Below are positions 28,672 through 40,263 of a DNA stretch of 64,000 bases, piece by piece. Source of the stretch: Enterobacter sp. CC120223-11 (lineage in GTDB: Bacteria > Pseudomonadota > Gammaproteobacteria > Enterobacterales > Enterobacteriaceae); assembly GCF_900215375.1 (NCBI RefSeq), contig NZ_OBEF01000020.1, forward strand, positions 22,043 to 86,042. Direction: 5' to 3'. Each line of letters opens with the position of its first letter. Within the stretch, counting starts at the first letter, position 1. The position numbers and the translations under genes were made by a program. Below the pieces are notes generated by a model that did not search any database, was not told the DNA's origin, and saw only the letters and a program-made list of their open reading frames with translations.

Positions 28672-28695
28672 AAAAAACCCCGCCGAAGCGGGGTT
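28672..28695 (-). terminator. Terminator of the tRNA cluster
   Basis: On the minus strand AACCCCGC, loop TTCG and GCGGGGTT run into TTTTCTATT, directly after the tRNA-Pro gene. Confidence 0.92.
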
Positions 28696-28701
28696 CAAAA
28701 T

Positions 28702-28778
28702 TGGTCGGCGAGAGAGGATTCGAACCTCCGACCCACTGGTCCCAAACCAGTTGCGCTACCAAGCTGCGCTACTCGCCG
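28702..28778 (-). tRNA. proM: tRNA-Pro (anticodon TGG)
   Basis: A 77-nt cloverleaf on the minus strand, CGGCGAGTAGCGCAGCTTGG at the 5' end, anticodon loop TTTGGGA with TGG, T-loop GGTTCGAATCC and an encoded CCA. It is the last tRNA of the Arg-His-Leu-Pro cluster and matches E. coli proM. Confidence 0.96.
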
Positions 28779-28819
28779 ATGTACTGCTTTTTGAATTTTC
28801 GTTCAATGCTTTAGAGTTA

Positions 28820-28905
28820 TGGTGCGAGGGGGGGGACTCGAACCCCCACATCCTAAGGACACTAACACCTGAAGCTAGCGCGTCTACCAATTCCGCCACC
28901 TTCGC
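28820..28905 (-). tRNA. leuT: tRNA-Leu (anticodon CAG)
   Basis: An 86-nt class II tRNA with a long variable arm. The minus strand starts GCGAAGGTGGCGGAATTGG, the anticodon loop is CTTCAGGTG (CAG), and the T-arm GGGGGTTCGAGTCCCCC and CCA are encoded. It matches E. coli leuT by position and sequence. Confidence 0.96.
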
Positions 28906-28926
28906 ATGCCACAAACTCTTAAATAA

Positions 28927-29003
28927 TGGGGTGGCTAATGGGATTCGAACCCACGACAACTGGAATCACAATCCAGGGCTCTACCAACTGAGCTATAGCC
29001 ACC
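28927..29003 (-). tRNA. hisR: tRNA-His (anticodon GTG)
   Basis: The minus strand reads GGTGGCTATAGCTCAGTTGG at the 5' end, including the additional G at -1 typical of tRNA-His. The anticodon loop is TTGTGAT (GTG) and CCA is encoded. It is the only tRNA-His gene seen here, and E. coli has a single one, hisR. Confidence 0.96.
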
Positions 29004-29058
29004 ACTGCAAATCTTTTCTACGCGGTCATAAACCACCGCAGCTCCAGCACCGGGTAAA

Positions 29059-29135
<77 letters not shown>

Positions 29136-29237
29136 TTAGCGCCGTTGCGGGGTCGGATAATACGGGCTTCGTGCAAAGCTGTCCAGTCTCTTTTTAAAGA
29201 AATTTTCCGTTTGGTTATGCTTTGCACGTTTTGCTGC

Positions 29238-30623
29238 TTAATCCTGCGAATTATGGGCTTCGCCAGCCTGTCCCAGGCGTAAAACCTTGTACAGCGCTGT
29301 CACCACCGCCAGGAAGATGATCCCGACAAACAGCGACATGCGCGTATCTTCGTTGAACCCCATGCCGATCAGCACGCAGATCAGGAACGCCATCGTCAGA
29401 TAATTCGTCCACGGGAACAGCACCGAGCGGAACGGATGGCTGAGCAGCGCCTGCTTGTGCGCTTCACGAAAGCGCAGCTGGCTAATCAGGATAACAAACC
29501 ACGGCACCATGCCCGGCAGCACGCTGGCGCTGTAGACATACACAAACACCCGCTGCGGGTTGGGAATAATGTAGTTCAGGCACGACCCCAGCAGCAGAAC
29601 GACAATGGACACCGCAACGCCCATCACCGGCACGCCATGGCGCGACACTTTCGCCATCGCCGCAGGCAGTTGACGGTTCTTCGCCAGGGCATACAGCATG
29701 CGGCCACAGCTGTACATGCCGCTGTTACAGCCGGAGAGCGCCGCCGTCAGTACCACAAAGTTAATGATGCCTGCCGCCGCAGTAATACCGATTTTGGCGA
29801 AGGTGAGGACGAACGGACTGCCGTTGTTGCCAATCTCATTCCACGGAAAAATCGTGACGATAACGAAGATGGCGCCCACATAGAAAATCAGGATACGCCA
29901 GAGCACTTTGCCCACCGCGCTACGCAGCGTGACCTGCGGGTTTTTCGCTTCCCCGGCGGTGATGCCAATCAATTCAACACCCTGGTACGACGCAACGACG
30001 ATGCAAAGCGCGGTCAGAAAGCCTTTCCAGCCACCAGCAAAGAATCCACCGTGTTCGGTCAGGTTACCAAAGCCAATGGCGTGCCCGCCGTTGCCAAAGC
30101 CAAAGAAGATCACGCCGACGCCGATCACAATCATCACGATAATGGTCGTCACTTTGATCATCGCAAACCAGAACTCCAGCTCGCCATACAGACGTACGGC
30201 CGCCAGGTTTGCCAGCCCTACCAGCGCCACGGCGATCAACGCAGGTATCCACTGCGCCATTTCGGGGAACCAGAACTGCGTGTAGACGCCAATGGCGGTG
30301 ATTTCGGAAATCCCTACGGCCAGCCACATAAACCAGTAAGACCAGGCGGTAAGATAGCCGAAGAACGGGCTCATATATTTGTGGGCGTAGACAGCGAATG
30401 ACCCGGTGACGGGCTCGAGGAACAGCATTTCGCCCATTGAACGCATGATAAAGAACACAAACAGGCCAGCAATGATGTAGGCCAGCAGCACCGACGGGCC
30501 TGCCCATTTCAGGGTGCTTGCCGAGCCCATAAACAGGCCAACGCCGATGGTGCCGCCAAGGGCAATTAACTCAATATGTCGCGCTTCCAGCCCTCGCTGT
30601 AGCACCGGTTGTTTCTCTGCCAT
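29238..30623 (-). CDS. thrP: Threonine/serine:H+ symporter ThrP (YifK)
   Basis: YifK/ThrP is an amino acid permease of the APC family in the inner membrane, shown in E. coli to take up threonine and serine with protons. The 461 residues have about twelve helices and the APC signature [17 protein letters not shown] near residues 20-36. In Salmonella and E. coli yifK mRNA is repressed by the small RNA GcvB and by Lrp. The region just before the start (CGAACACATGAGG) is CA-containing like GcvB targets, which I only infer. It lies between the ECA cluster and the tRNA genes. Confidence 0.93.
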   Translation of the reverse strand: MAEKQPVLQRGLEARHIELIALGGTIGVGLFMGSASTLKWAGPSVLLAYIIAGLFVFFIMRSMGEMLFLEPVTGSFAVYAHKYMSPFFGYLTAWSYWFMWLAVGISEITAIGVYTQFWFPEMAQWIPALIAVALVGLANLAAVRLYGELEFWFAMIKVTTIIVMIVIGVGVIFFGFGNGGHAIGFGNLTEHGGFFAGGWKGFLTALCIVVASYQGVELIGITAGEAKNPQVTLRSAVGKVLWRILIFYVGAIFVIVTIFPWNEIGNNGSPFVLTFAKIGITAAAGIINFVVLTAALSGCNSGMYSCGRMLYALAKNRQLPAAMAKVSRHGVPVMGVAVSIVVLLLGSCLNYIIPNPQRVFVYVYSASVLPGMVPWFVILISQLRFREAHKQALLSHPFRSVLFPWTNYLTMAFLICVLIGMGFNEDTRMSLFVGIIFLAVVTALYKVLRLGQAGEAHNSQD

Positions 30624-30781
30624 AGATCCTCATGTGTTCGCAATTTTCCGGTCGATGCCGGTTATTGTTATCAGCAGTTTTATCTGCCATTTAGCCTCCG
30701 AAACGCATGCTTGCGCAGGCCTCAGGGGGGCGAATGGTTAAATAAAATAGGTGAAATGGCAAACAAAGTATTAAATATACG

Positions 30782-30812
30782 AATGTATTGCACAAATGAT
30801 GTGCAATACATT
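30782..30812. terminator. Long inverted repeat between wecG and thrP
   Basis: AATGTATTGCAC, a 7-nt loop and GTGCAATACATT form a perfect 12-bp stem 15 nt after the wecG stop. The run of T lies on the plus-strand side (ATTTTTAAC), so for the leftward wecG transcript it is a stem without a U-tract. It could still end or protect the long ECA transcript. Confidence 0.55.
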
Positions 30813-30826
30813 TTTAACGGAGAAGA

Positions 30827-31567
30827 TCAGAGCTGGCCGGTATAGTGCCAGCGAAGGTAGCGCAGGAGGCGTAGCTGACGAGTGATGCGGCTCGGTTGCG
30901 AAAGCAGGCGATAGAGCCATTCCAGGCCCAGCTTTTGCCATATTTTCGGTGCCCGCTTAACGTGGCCGGTGAAGACGTCATACGTTCCGCCGACGCCCAT
31001 GTAGAGCGCTTCAGGATGCACCAGGCGACAGTCGCGCATAAAGATTTCCTGCTTCGGCGACCCCATGGCGACGGTGACAATTTTCGCCCCACTGGCACGA
31101 ATGCGTTCAAACAGCTCTTCACGCGCCTCTGGTTTAAAGTAGCCGTTCTGGCTGCCCGCAATATTCACATTCCACTGCTGACGGAGCTTTGCCTCCGTTT
31201 GCGCTAACACTTCGGGCTTTCCGCCGACCAAAAACACCGGCGTACCCTCCGCACCAGCCCGCGCCATGAGCGCTTCCCACAAGTCGGCCCCCGCCACGCG
31301 CGAAACGTTGGCCTCAGGGTATTTCTTGCGAATGGAACGCACCACGCTGATGCCGTCAGCATATTTAAACTCCGCGGCGTCGATCAGCGTGCGGACTTCG
31401 GCGTTGTCTTCCGCCGTCAGCACTTTCTCGGCGTTGATTGCCACCAGCGTGCCTTGTCGCATTTCACCATCGGCATAGAGGTAGTCCAGCGCATGCTGCA
31501 TATCGCGCCAGCCGATAAGCTGCATGCCGCGCACAGTATAAAGCGGCGCGGCGGTTGAATCCGTCAT
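30827..31567 (-). CDS. wecG: UDP-ManNAcA transferase WecG (RffM)
   Basis: WecG adds N-acetyl-D-mannosaminuronic acid to lipid I (GlcNAc-PP-undecaprenol), making ECA lipid II. It is a GT26-family (WecG/TagA) enzyme on the cytoplasmic face. The start [14 protein letters not shown] at 31567 gives 246 residues, the E. coli length. Typical motifs are [15 protein letters not shown] and [16 protein letters not shown]. It is the last gene of the ECA cluster, 11 nt after wzyE, and a long hairpin follows. Confidence 0.96.
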   Translation of the reverse strand: MTDSTAAPLYTVRGMQLIGWRDMQHALDYLYADGEMRQGTLVAINAEKVLTAEDNAEVRTLIDAAEFKYADGISVVRSIRKKYPEANVSRVAGADLWEALMARAGAEGTPVFLVGGKPEVLAQTEAKLRQQWNVNIAGSQNGYFKPEAREELFERIRASGAKIVTVAMGSPKQEIFMRDCRLVHPEALYMGVGGTYDVFTGHVKRAPKIWQKLGLEWLYRLLSQPSRITRQLRLLRYLRWHYTGQL

Positions 31568-31578
31568 GTGTTTCCTTT

Positions 31579-32925
31579 TCAAACCAGAGGTTGTGGCTGT
31601 GACCTTGCGCGCTTATGAATGAGCCCGGCGCTGTCCAGCAGCCAGTAAAGCAATTTGGCGACCAGCAGGCACAGCCCGAAAATCACCAGGAAAAAGACCA
31701 CGCGGGAGACGAACGAATCGAGTCCCTCACGGGCCAGCACAATCATGTTGAAGATAGCGCCAAAACAGAAACTGTGCAGAATTGCCGCTTTATAGCGGTT
31801 CGTTTCACGGTTGCCCAGCAGGTAAAGCCAGTCAAACCATTTAATAATCAGCCCGACCACCACGGCGCCTAGCGGGATAAACCAGCCGCCGCCCATCACC
31901 AGCAGCGAGCCAATCAGCGTTGGGGAGATAGCCAGCCCCGAGTGGTTGTTCAGCACTTCCCAGGTGAAGTAGTTGGCGGTGTTCAGCACCACGCCCGGGC
32001 GGTCTGGCCACAGCCAGGTAGGGATAAACACGTAGAAATCACGCACGATCGGCGCGAGGCCCTGGAAATCGATTTTGTCGTAGTTTTGCAGCAGCAGCGC
32101 GAGGTTTTCCCACGGTGAGAAAGTGTCGCGGGTCAGATAGAGGAACGTGTAAAACGCCTCATCACCGCTGACGTTCAGGCCGTAGCGCTTCAGTGCCAGC
32201 CAGAACATGCCGACGATGCCCAATACACCCGCCGCCACCAGCATCCACAAAGAGATCCAGCCACGAATAATGCCGATAAACAGGAAGATGGCGAAGGCGA
32301 TGATGATGTTCGCGCGAGTCCCACCGACGATGACATAGGTCAGAAGGCCGAATGCCACGGTGCTGACCAGAAAGAACAGCCACGCTTTGCTGTCCTGGCG
32401 CAGGAAGTACACCACCAGCATCGCAGGAATAAAGAAGTAGAAGAAACGCTTCAGGGCCACGCCAGAGACTTCGCTGGAGAATATCTGGCTGTAGGAGTGC
32501 AGCTTGAACAGCAGGAAGCCGTTATGCATAAAGAAGATGCCGACGCTCACCAGCGCAATCAACGCCAGAAGACACCCTGTGAGATGGGTTTCCACCCGGT
32601 TCATGGTAAACAGCGGGCGACGCTCAACCTCACTGCGCGCCGCGCGCAGCCGCGTTTTATACGCCACGTAATACATGGCATAGAAGCACGCCGCTGAGAG
32701 CTGCGCCTGGAGCAGGATTTCAGGCGGCGCGATACCGACGTCAAAGCGAAACACCAGCGTCATCGACAGCGGGAAACCGAAGAAAAAGGTCAGTAAAAAC
32801 AGCAGGGAGAAGAATACGTTAAAGTTAAAGCGCACGCGGCGAAACTCGAAGTACGTCAGCGTTGCGATAAACAGCGATGAAAACAGCCAGACCACAAACA
32901 GGCCGGTAAACTGAATCAGGCTCAT
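31579..32925 (-). CDS. wzyE: ECA polymerase WzyE
   Basis: WzyE polymerises the ECA trisaccharide repeat on the periplasmic face of the inner membrane. The start [20 protein letters not shown] at 32925 gives 448 residues, almost wholly membrane-embedded with about ten or more helices. It overlaps wecF by 4 nt upstream. Wzy proteins have low sequence conservation, but the length, hydropathy and place in the cluster match E. coli wzyE. Confidence 0.95.
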   Translation of the reverse strand: MSLIQFTGLFVVWLFSSLFIATLTYFEFRRVRFNFNVFFSLLFLLTFFFGFPLSMTLVFRFDVGIAPPEILLQAQLSAACFYAMYYVAYKTRLRAARSEVERRPLFTMNRVETHLTGCLLALIALVSVGIFFMHNGFLLFKLHSYSQIFSSEVSGVALKRFFYFFIPAMLVVYFLRQDSKAWLFFLVSTVAFGLLTYVIVGGTRANIIIAFAIFLFIGIIRGWISLWMLVAAGVLGIVGMFWLALKRYGLNVSGDEAFYTFLYLTRDTFSPWENLALLLQNYDKIDFQGLAPIVRDFYVFIPTWLWPDRPGVVLNTANYFTWEVLNNHSGLAISPTLIGSLLVMGGGWFIPLGAVVVGLIIKWFDWLYLLGNRETNRYKAAILHSFCFGAIFNMIVLAREGLDSFVSRVVFFLVIFGLCLLVAKLLYWLLDSAGLIHKRARSQPQPLV

Positions 32926-34001
32926 TGCGCCTCTCCTGCTGCAATCTGCAGCGCGCGATGCCACGGTTGAAGATAGTTTGGACGGAAAAACGCAATCGCT
33001 GTTTTATCGACGCTGGCCAACTGGCGTTGAGCTTCACGCACAACGGCGACATCCAGCGTATCGGTGGTAAACAGCACCGGAATATGCTGCTCCGTCATAT
33101 CCTGCCAGAACGGATTTTCCCGATTTAGCACGCAGGGAATCCCCGCCTGAATCAGCAGGCAAAGCGTACCAATGCCCTGCTGGCGCGGGAAGAGGAAATA
33201 GCCGAGGTCGCAGCGGCGTAGCAAGGCAAGATATTCATCAAATTCCAGCTTCTCACTAAGGATATGCAGGTGCCCGGCGCTGAACAATGCTTCGCCTGCC
33301 TCACGCACTTCTGCAATGTAGCCGTCGTTATTAGCAGGATAGCCCATCGGCACGATCACGTTCACGGTATCGCCAAACTGCTGATAAATGGCTTTTAGCG
33401 CGGCGATATGATCGTTACTGCGATCGCCGGAGTTGCCTACCAGAATCGTCAGCGTGGCCGTGTCGCGCAGTTCCGGTGCCATCGCGTTCAGCGCAGGATC
33501 CATTCTTGTGGGGAAATAGAGAAGCTCTTCCCGCACATGAGGATGCGCTTTCGCAAAAGTATTTAAATCACCACGTGTGGCAAACACGCAGCCAACGCGC
33601 CCCTGCGCGAAACGGCGAAGCGGGTAAAACAGACGGAACTTCAGGCCACGGGAGACTTCGTACAAATCCGCTCCCCAAACGTGCCAGTTAAACTGCGCGG
33701 GCTTGATACCACCATTCAGCAGCGCCAGCCACAGCCCGGTATTAAACTGACCATGAAAGAAGAAACGCTGCTGGCGATTTGCCCGGGCTTTAGCCACAAC
33801 CGCCGTCGCCAGCGCTTTCTTATCCTTAAAAAAATGCAGCGAAAGGTTTGGCGCCGCGGGACGCAACGCGCTTTCCTCGCCTACGACCATAAACTCGCGC
33901 GCATGCCCGCTGTCCGCGGCCAGTTCTTCGCTGAAAAACCGCAGGACGGTCTGGTTGTGGTGCGGGATATCCGATCCCAGTACGTGTATCAGTGCAGTCA
34001 T
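32922..34001 (-). CDS. wecF: TDP-Fuc4NAc:lipid II transferase WecF (RffT)
   Basis: WecF adds 4-acetamido-4,6-dideoxy-D-galactose to ECA lipid II, completing the repeat unit lipid III. It is a GT56-family enzyme of the inner-membrane cytoplasmic face. The 359 residues begin [20 protein letters not shown], the family's N-terminal signature, and contain [12 protein letters not shown]. It overlaps both wzxE and wzyE by 4 nt. Confidence 0.96.
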   Translation of the reverse strand: MTALIHVLGSDIPHHNQTVLRFFSEELAADSGHAREFMVVGEESALRPAAPNLSLHFFKDKKALATAVVAKARANRQQRFFFHGQFNTGLWLALLNGGIKPAQFNWHVWGADLYEVSRGLKFRLFYPLRRFAQGRVGCVFATRGDLNTFAKAHPHVREELLYFPTRMDPALNAMAPELRDTATLTILVGNSGDRSNDHIAALKAIYQQFGDTVNVIVPMGYPANNDGYIAEVREAGEALFSAGHLHILSEKLEFDEYLALLRRCDLGYFLFPRQQGIGTLCLLIQAGIPCVLNRENPFWQDMTEQHIPVLFTTDTLDVAVVREAQRQLASVDKTAIAFFRPNYLQPWHRALQIAAGEAQ

Positions 34002-35248
34002 GCCCGTTTACGCCAGATTAAAAATACGCTGCTACAGAGCGCAAAATAAACAATATAGGTGGCCATATAGGCCTGCGCGGCACCCAGTGCGCCATGCGCC
34101 GGGATCAGCCAGTGTGAAAACGCGGTCAGCAGCGTGAACTGGCTGATTTCCGTCAGAATGTAGAACCGCAGCGAGGCTTTGGCGATCACCAGGTAGCCGT
34201 AGACGTAAGCGCCTACTTTCAGCACATCACCGACCAGCTGCCACGCGAAGAGATCGCGCATGGCGGTGAACTTAGCGGAAAACAGCAGCCAGATGGCGAA
34301 GTCCCGCAGCAGCCAGACCGTCAGGCTTGCTGCCGCCACGGCCGGAAGCACAAACCTCAGCGCTTTGCCGATTTCGCGGGTGATGTCCGCTTTTGCCGTC
34401 AGGCGCGCTAACGTAGGCAGAAGATAGACGCTGAACGAGGCAGTGATGAACTGCAGATAGGCATCGGAAATACTGCTGACGCCCTGCCAGATCCCCACCT
34501 CATCCCAGTTGTAGTGCGCCGCCAGCAGGTTTCGCATCATCACGTAGGCCACAGGCAACGTCACCGAGGTTATCAGTGCCATCAGGGTAAATTTACCCAG
34601 TTGCCCGGCATAGAACGCATCCCAGCGCGGCTTCAAATACGCTAACGGAATGGCTTTGCGCTTCGCCAGCATGATGCCAGCCGGCAGCACCACCAGCGCA
34701 GGCACCAGCGCCAGGCCGAACAATGCGCCTTCGTAACCGCCAAGATGCCAGCTTAGAAAATAGGCCGCGACGCCAATAAGACTCCCGGCAATCAGCGCCA
34801 GCGCGTTGCCGGACGCATCGCGAAAGCCCTTCAGCAGCGCCAGCAGCAGGTTTGCCCAGGCGATGCCCATCTGCACCAGCGCGACCAGGCGCACCAGCCC
34901 CTGATAATGGGTGTGCCCGAACAGCCCCTGGCTAATAGGCGCGGCGGCGAGGACGAAAATGACCGCCAGCAGCGTCGAGAAGCCCAACACCATCGCCGAC
35001 GAAGTGCCGACCACTTTGCGCAAATGATCGGGGTCGTCGTGATACTGCGCCACATACTTGGTGACGCCGTTGAAAATCCCCGCGCCAGCCAGCACGCCAA
35101 GCACGGTCACCAGTTGGCGGAAGTTACCTGCCTGCCCAACACCCGAAGGGCCATACGCGACGGCGAGCAGTTTAACAACCAGCAGGCCCGCACCGATTTT
35201 GACCAGCGTACTGGCCGCGGTCCAGACTGAAGCTTTTGCCAGCGACAT
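33998..35248 (-). CDS. wzxE: ECA lipid III flippase WzxE
   Basis: WzxE moves undecaprenyl-linked ECA repeat units across the inner membrane. It belongs to the MOP/polysaccharide transport superfamily. The 416 residues carry about twelve helices and start [19 protein letters not shown], characteristic of WzxE. It follows wecE with a one-base gap and overlaps wecF by 4 nt. Confidence 0.96.
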   Translation of the reverse strand: MSLAKASVWTAASTLVKIGAGLLVVKLLAVAYGPSGVGQAGNFRQLVTVLGVLAGAGIFNGVTKYVAQYHDDPDHLRKVVGTSSAMVLGFSTLLAVIFVLAAAPISQGLFGHTHYQGLVRLVALVQMGIAWANLLLALLKGFRDASGNALALIAGSLIGVAAYFLSWHLGGYEGALFGLALVPALVVLPAGIMLAKRKAIPLAYLKPRWDAFYAGQLGKFTLMALITSVTLPVAYVMMRNLLAAHYNWDEVGIWQGVSSISDAYLQFITASFSVYLLPTLARLTAKADITREIGKALRFVLPAVAAASLTVWLLRDFAIWLLFSAKFTAMRDLFAWQLVGDVLKVGAYVYGYLVIAKASLRFYILTEISQFTLLTAFSHWLIPAHGALGAAQAYMATYIVYFALCSSVFLIWRKRA

Positions 35249-35249
35249 T

Positions 35250-36380
35250 TCAGGCGAAGTAGCTTAGCAGGGAATTAATGACCGTACGCTGGTTCACCAC
35301 CGTCAGGTTGTAGAACAGCGGCAGGCGGAGCAAACGCTCACTTTCCTGAGTGGTGAAGCGGTCTTCGCCATGGAATGCGCCAAACGCTTCACCAGCGGGT
35401 GAAGAGTGCAGTGGAATGTAGTGGAACACCGCCATGATCTCGGCTTCTTTCAGCCACGCAATCAGCTTGCCGCGATCGGCCTCGTCACGCAGTTTGATAT
35501 AGAACATGTGTGCGTTGTGAACACAGTCTGCCGGAAGGATTGGCAACTCAATGCGCCCGGCATCCGCCAGAGGTTTCAGCGCATCGTAGTAGGTCTGCCA
35601 CAGGCTGAGACGCTGCTGGTTGATGCGGTCTGCAGCTTCCAGCTGTGCCCAGAGATAGGCGGCCTGCAAATCGGCCATCAGGTAGCTTGAACCGATATCG
35701 CGCCAGGTGTATTTATCAACCTGCCCACGGAAAAACTGGCTGCGGTTGGTGCCTTTCTCACGAATCACTTCGGCGCGTTCCACCAGCTTGCGATCGTTAA
35801 TCAACGTCGCTCCGCCCTCACCGCCCGCGGTGTAGTTTTTGGTTTCATGGAAGCTGAAACAGCCGATATGGCCGATAGTCCCCAGCGCGCGGCCTTTATA
35901 GGTCGACATCACACCCTGAGCTGCATCTTCCACCACAAAAAGATCATGCTTTTTCGCGATCGCCATGATGGTGTCCATCTCACAGGCCACGCCTGCGTAA
36001 TGCACCGGCACGATGGCGCGGGTTTTATCGGTGATTGCCGCTTCAATCAGCGTCTCGTCGATGTTCATGGTGTCTCGGCGAACATCAACAAAGATGATTT
36101 TTGCCCCACGCAGCACGAAGGCATTGGCGGTAGATACAAAGGTGTAGCTCGGCATGATCACTTCGTCACCGGGCTGAATGTCCAGCAGCAGCGCTGCCAT
36201 TTCCAGCGAGGCGGTACAGGATGGCGTCAGCAGGACTTTGGCGCTGCCGAAACGCTGCTCCATCCACTGCTGACAGCGGCGGGTAAAGCCGCCGTCGCCG
36301 CACAGCTTGCCGCTGCCCATGGCAGATTGCATATATTCAAGTTCTGTACCGACAACCGGCGGAGCATTAAAAGGAATCAT
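35250..36380 (-). CDS. wecE: TDP-4-keto-6-deoxy-glucose aminotransferase WecE (RffA)
   Basis: WecE is the PLP-dependent aminotransferase that makes TDP-4-amino-4,6-dideoxygalactose for ECA. The start MIPFNAPPVVGTELEYMQ at 36380 gives 376 residues. It belongs to the DegT/DnrJ/EryC1 family, and the PLP-lysine lies in FHETKNYTAGGEGG near residue 180, with VEDAAQGV upstream for the cofactor. It lies 4 nt after wecD and before wzxE. Confidence 0.97.
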   Translation of the reverse strand: MIPFNAPPVVGTELEYMQSAMGSGKLCGDGGFTRRCQQWMEQRFGSAKVLLTPSCTASLEMAALLLDIQPGDEVIMPSYTFVSTANAFVLRGAKIIFVDVRRDTMNIDETLIEAAITDKTRAIVPVHYAGVACEMDTIMAIAKKHDLFVVEDAAQGVMSTYKGRALGTIGHIGCFSFHETKNYTAGGEGGATLINDRKLVERAEVIREKGTNRSQFFRGQVDKYTWRDIGSSYLMADLQAAYLWAQLEAADRINQQRLSLWQTYYDALKPLADAGRIELPILPADCVHNAHMFYIKLRDEADRGKLIAWLKEAEIMAVFHYIPLHSSPAGEAFGAFHGEDRFTTQESERLLRLPLFYNLTVVNQRTVINSLLSYFA

Positions 36381-36384
36381 CGTG

Positions 36385-37059
36385 TCACCTGTAGAGCCAG
36401 TAAGCGGTGCTTTCGAGCGAAGCACCGCTTTGAATGTAACGGTTAAGCGCTGCGGTGTTGCCCATCTGGGTGCTCACCCGCAGCGTTGTCAGTTGTCGCG
36501 AGTACGCCCAGCGTGCAGCGGCCTGCATCAGGATTTCTCCGGCGCCACGCCCGGCCAGCAGCCCGATACGGGCTTCGCCGTCATTGAGCTGGCGCAAAGA
36601 GACAAAAGCGCGAATATCGGCGCTATCGTCACGGAAAATCAGACATTCATGGTCGAACGTGCCACGAACGGCATTTTCGATCCACTGTGCATAGAAACGA
36701 CCACTGGCATCCGCGTCATACCACGGCGCGCGAAAGCGGCTTTGGGAAAACGCCTGCGCCGCAAGCTCACGCAGTCGGGGGATATCCTGTTCTGTGGCTC
36801 TTTCTGCCTGGGGATCGGTGCCGTCCGTCACCTCGAGTTTAAAATCGACTTCGCCTTCCACCAGCTGAAAACCGAGCTGCTGCAACGCATCCAGCCAGTC
36901 CGTCTGCTGAGCAGGAATTTTCACCTGCACGCGCGGGAAGTTAGCCAGTGCTTCGGCACGCAGCTCGGGCGCATCGTCGCTGATGTGCAAAATCGCGCTA
37001 TCGATGCCGAAAAACTCACTCTCCCACTTGAGGGGATTAATACTGGCGCGGACGGGCAC
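36385..37059 (-). CDS. wecD: TDP-fucosamine acetyltransferase WecD (RffC)
   Basis: WecD acetylates TDP-4-amino-4,6-dideoxygalactose using acetyl-CoA, giving TDP-Fuc4NAc. The 224 residues are a GNAT fold. The acetyl-CoA-binding loop is probably [14 protein letters not shown] near residues 167-180. The N-terminus [18 protein letters not shown] fits E. coli WecD. It overlaps rffH by 23 nt, an unusually long overlap within the cluster, which supports coupled translation. Confidence 0.95.
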   Translation of the reverse strand: MPVRASINPLKWESEFFGIDSAILHISDDAPELRAEALANFPRVQVKIPAQQTDWLDALQQLGFQLVEGEVDFKLEVTDGTDPQAERATEQDIPRLRELAAQAFSQSRFRAPWYDADASGRFYAQWIENAVRGTFDHECLIFRDDSADIRAFVSLRQLNDGEARIGLLAGRGAGEILMQAAARWAYSRQLTTLRVSTQMGNTAALNRYIQSGASLESTAYWLYR

Positions 37060-37918
37060 GGAGCAGCTCCAGAAGATACTGGCCGTAGCCGGTTTTCGCC
37101 AACTGATTCGCCGCGCGTTTTACGCCCTCGTCATCCAGCCAGCCGTTGCGCCAGGCGATTTCTTCCAGGCAGGCAATTTTGAACCCCTGGCGTTTCTCCA
37201 CCGTTTGCACAAAGGTACTGGCTTCAATCAGGCTGTCATGGGTGCCGGTATCAAGCCACGCAAAACCACGGCCAAGTAGCTCTACGGTCAGCTTGCCATC
37301 GTCGAGATACATCTGGTTGATGGAGGTAATTTCAAGCTCGCCGCGCTCGGAAGGCTTCACGCGCTTCGCATACTCCACCACGTTGTGGTCGTAGAAATAG
37401 AGGCCAGTGACCGCCCAGTTAGATTTCGGCTGCTTTGGCTTTTCTTCCAGCGAAATCGCCCGGAAGTTATCGTCAAATTCAACAACGCCAAAACGCTCTG
37501 GATCCATCACCTGATAGCCAAACACGGTTGCGCCTTCGGTACGCGTCGCCACGCTGCGTAATTTCGGGCTAAAGCCCTGTCCGAAGAAGATGTTGTCGCC
37601 CAGCACCAGGCAAGAAGGCTCTCCGGCAAGGAAAGTTTCGCCGATGATAAAGGCCTGCGCGAGACCATCCGGGCTGGGTTGTTCAGCATAGGTCAGCGCA
37701 ATACCAAACTCCGATCCGTCGCCCAGCAGTCGCTGGAAATAGCTTTTGTCTTCCGGCGTGGTGATGATAAGAATGTCACGGATCCCCGCCAGCATCAGCA
37801 CCGACAGCGGATAGTAAATCATCGGTTTGTCATAGATGGGCAGCAGCTGTTTTGACACACCGCGGGTGATGGGATGCAGTCGGGTGCCGGAGCCCCCGGC
37901 GAGAATAATGCCTTTCAT
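37037..37918 (-). CDS. rffH: Glucose-1-phosphate thymidylyltransferase RffH
   Basis: RffH makes dTDP-glucose from glucose-1-phosphate and dTTP, the first step of the TDP-Fuc4NAc branch of ECA synthesis. The 293 residues carry the nucleotidyltransferase signature [20 protein letters not shown] at the N-terminus, followed by [11 protein letters not shown] and [10 protein letters not shown]. It is a paralogue of RmlA/RfbA. The ECA setting decides the name. Confidence 0.96.
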   Translation of the reverse strand: MKGIILAGGSGTRLHPITRGVSKQLLPIYDKPMIYYPLSVLMLAGIRDILIITTPEDKSYFQRLLGDGSEFGIALTYAEQPSPDGLAQAFIIGETFLAGEPSCLVLGDNIFFGQGFSPKLRSVATRTEGATVFGYQVMDPERFGVVEFDDNFRAISLEEKPKQPKSNWAVTGLYFYDHNVVEYAKRVKPSERGELEITSINQMYLDDGKLTVELLGRGFAWLDTGTHDSLIEASTFVQTVEKRQGFKIACLEEIAWRNGWLDDEGVKRAANQLAKTGYGQYLLELLRARPRQY

Positions 37919-37936
37919 ATGTCCTCCCAGGGCGTA

Positions 37937-39004
37937 TTAGCCCTTCAGGCCGAGACGTTCGCCCTGATAGCTGCCGTCCAGCACCTGTTGCCACCAGGAC
38001 TGATTCTCGAGATACCATTGCACGGTTTTGCGCATGCCGGTTTCAAACGTCTCTTCCGGCGTCCAGCCCAGCTCACGCTCAATTTTGCTGGCGTCAATTG
38101 CATAGCGAACATCGTGCCCGGGTCTGTCTGTGACAAAGGTAATCAGATCCTCGTAGCGCTCTACGCCTTCCGGCTTGTGCGGCACCAGCTCTTCGAGCAG
38201 CGCACAAACGGTGCGCACCACATCAATATTCTTGCGCTCGTTATGTCCGCCGATGTTATAAGTCTCGCCCACAGCGCCTGTCGTCGCTACGCGATACAGA
38301 GCTCTGGCGTGATCTTCAACATAGAGCCAATCGCGAACCTGAAGCCCGTTACCATAAACCGGCAGGGGCTTGCCCGCCAGCGCATTAAGGATCGTCAGCG
38401 GGATAAGCTTTTCAGGGAAATGACAGGGGCCGTAATTATTGGAACAGTTGGTGACCAGCGTCGGCAAACCATAGGTTCGCAGCCAGGCCCGTACCAGGTG
38501 ATCGCTGCCGGCTTTCGAGGCAGAATATGGGCTGCTTGGCGCATAAGGCGTAGTTTCCGTGAAGAAATCATCGCTGCCGTGCAGGTCGCCATACACTTCA
38601 TCCGTGGAAATATGGTGGAAACGAAACGCCGCTTTCTTTCCGGCGTCCAGCTCACTCCACCAGTTTCGTGTCGCTTCCAGCAGCTGGTACGTGCCGACGA
38701 TATTGGTTTCGATAAATGCCGCAGGCCCATCGATAGAGCGATCGACATGGCTTTCTGCCGCAAGATGCATAACGCAATCTGGCTGATATTGCGCAAAAAC
38801 CGCGTCCAGGGCAGCCCTGTCGCAAATATCAACGTGCTCGAAGGCAAAACGCTCGCTTTGTGCCACGGAAGCCAGCGAGGCGAGATTTCCAGCATAGGTC
38901 AGCTTATCAATGACGACGACACTGTCCGACGTTTCGTTGATGATATGTCGCACAACGGCAGAGCCAATAAATCCCGCTCCGCCGGTCACCAGAATCTTTT
39001 TCAA
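37937..39004 (-). CDS. rffG: dTDP-glucose 4,6-dehydratase RffG
   Basis: RffG converts dTDP-glucose to dTDP-4-keto-6-deoxyglucose in the ECA pathway and is an NAD-dependent extended short-chain dehydrogenase. The 355 residues show the nucleotide-binding [25 protein letters not shown], the Ser/Thr site in [10 protein letters not shown] and the catalytic [10 protein letters not shown]. It overlaps wecC by 4 nt. A paralogue, rfbB, is usual in other O-antigen clusters. Confidence 0.97.
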   Translation of the reverse strand: MKKILVTGGAGFIGSAVVRHIINETSDSVVVIDKLTYAGNLASLASVAQSERFAFEHVDICDRAALDAVFAQYQPDCVMHLAAESHVDRSIDGPAAFIETNIVGTYQLLEATRNWWSELDAGKKAAFRFHHISTDEVYGDLHGSDDFFTETTPYAPSSPYSASKAGSDHLVRAWLRTYGLPTLVTNCSNNYGPCHFPEKLIPLTILNALAGKPLPVYGNGLQVRDWLYVEDHARALYRVATTGAVGETYNIGGHNERKNIDVVRTVCALLEELVPHKPEGVERYEDLITFVTDRPGHDVRYAIDASKIERELGWTPEETFETGMRKTVQWYLENQSWWQQVLDGSYQGERLGLKG

Positions 39005-40263
39005 CGCCAGACTCCTTTGGTATCAACCACAAACGCCTGCGAGATATTTTCACCGCTGACCGCCTTAAACTGCTGGTGATCAACCAGCATTACCAGCACG
39101 TCGGCCTGAGCCAGCGCATCGTCGAGCGATGCGAGCGTGGCTTTTCCTGCCAATTTTTTCGGCAGCTGATGCACGTTAGGTTCAACCACCAGCGTTTCAC
39201 CGCCGTGCCAATTGGCAATCAGCGTGGCAATTTCCATCGCCGGGCTTTCGCGCAGGTCATCAATATTGGGCTTGAACGCCAGACCAAAACACGCAACGGT
39301 GATTTCGCTGGCTCGTTTACCGCTGGCTACCAGGCAGTCCGCTACTTTGGCTTTCACCTGATCCATGACCCAGTGTGGTTTGTGATCGTTCACTTCCCGG
39401 GCAGTACGAATTAAGCGCGCCTGCTCAGGGTTCTGCGAAACGATAAACCAGGGATCAACCGCGATGCAGTGCCCACCGACGCCAGGGCCAGGCTGCAGAA
39501 TATTGACGCGCGGATGACGGTTTGCCAGGCGAATGAGCTCCCAGACGTTGATGCCCTGATCGGCGCAGATAAGTGACAGCTCGTTTGCAAAAGCAATATT
39601 GACGTCGCGGAAGCTGTTCTCGGTGAGTTTGCACAGCTCGGCGGTGCGTGCGTTGGTTACCACGCATTCGCCTTCGAGGAAAATGTTGTAAAGCTCGCTG
39701 GCCCGCGCAGAGCATACCGGCGTCATCCCACCGATCACGCGATCGTTTTTGATGAGTTCAACCATCACCTGCCCAGGCAACACGCGCTCCGGGCAGTAGG
39801 CGATATTCACATCAGCCTGCTCGCCCGCCTGCTGCGGGAAGGTCAAATCCGGGCGCATCTCCGCCAGCCACTGCGCCACCATTTCAGTCGCGCCGACCGG
39901 CGAGGTGGATTCGAGAATCACCAAAGCACCTTTCTTTAAAACAGGCGCAATGGAACGGGCGGCGGCTTCGACATAGGCCATATCAGGCTCATGATCGCCT
40001 TTAAACGGCGTCGGGACGGCAATCAGATAAGCGTCCGCTTCGACAGGCACCGTACTGGCCTTGAGATGCCCCGCCGCAACCGCTTCCTTCACCACTTTGT
40101 CGAGATCGGGCTCAACAATGTGAATTTCGCCGCGGTTGATGGTGTCCACAGCATGCTGATTAATGTCCACGCCCACCACCTGCTTCTGACGGGAGGCAAA
40201 TGCTGCTGCCGTCGGCAGTCCGATGTAGCCAAGGCCAATCACAGAGATGGTTGTAAAACTCAT
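39001..40263 (-). CDS. wecC: UDP-ManNAc dehydrogenase WecC
   Basis: WecC oxidises UDP-N-acetylmannosamine to UDP-N-acetylmannosaminuronate with two NAD+. The 420 residues have the Rossmann motif [14 protein letters not shown] near the N-terminus, ESTSPVGAT, and the catalytic cysteine in [16 protein letters not shown] near residue 265. It is of the UDP-glucose/GDP-mannose dehydrogenase family and overlaps wecB and rffG by 4 nt each. Confidence 0.97.
   Translation of the reverse strand: MSFTTISVIGLGYIGLPTAAAFASRQKQVVGVDINQHAVDTINRGEIHIVEPDLDKVVKEAVAAGHLKASTVPVEADAYLIAVPTPFKGDHEPDMAYVEAAARSIAPVLKKGALVILESTSPVGATEMVAQWLAEMRPDLTFPQQAGEQADVNIAYCPERVLPGQVMVELIKNDRVIGGMTPVCSARASELYNIFLEGECVVTNARTAELCKLTENSFRDVNIAFANELSLICADQGINVWELIRLANRHPRVNILQPGPGVGGHCIAVDPWFIVSQNPEQARLIRTAREVNDHKPHWVMDQVKAKVADCLVASGKRASEITVACFGLAFKPNIDDLRESPAMEIATLIANWHGGETLVVEPNVHQLPKKLAGKATLASLDDALAQADVLVMLVDHQQFKAVSGENISQAFVVDTKGVWR

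Noticed and set aside
29436..30401. A 321-codon ORF opposite thrP
   Set aside because: It mirrors the permease gene and is rich in His, Gln, Arg and Asn, without a hydrophobic core or known motif.
37874..39079. A 401-codon ORF opposite rffG
   Set aside because: The sense gene has every catalytic motif. The antisense frame has none and no ribosome-binding site.
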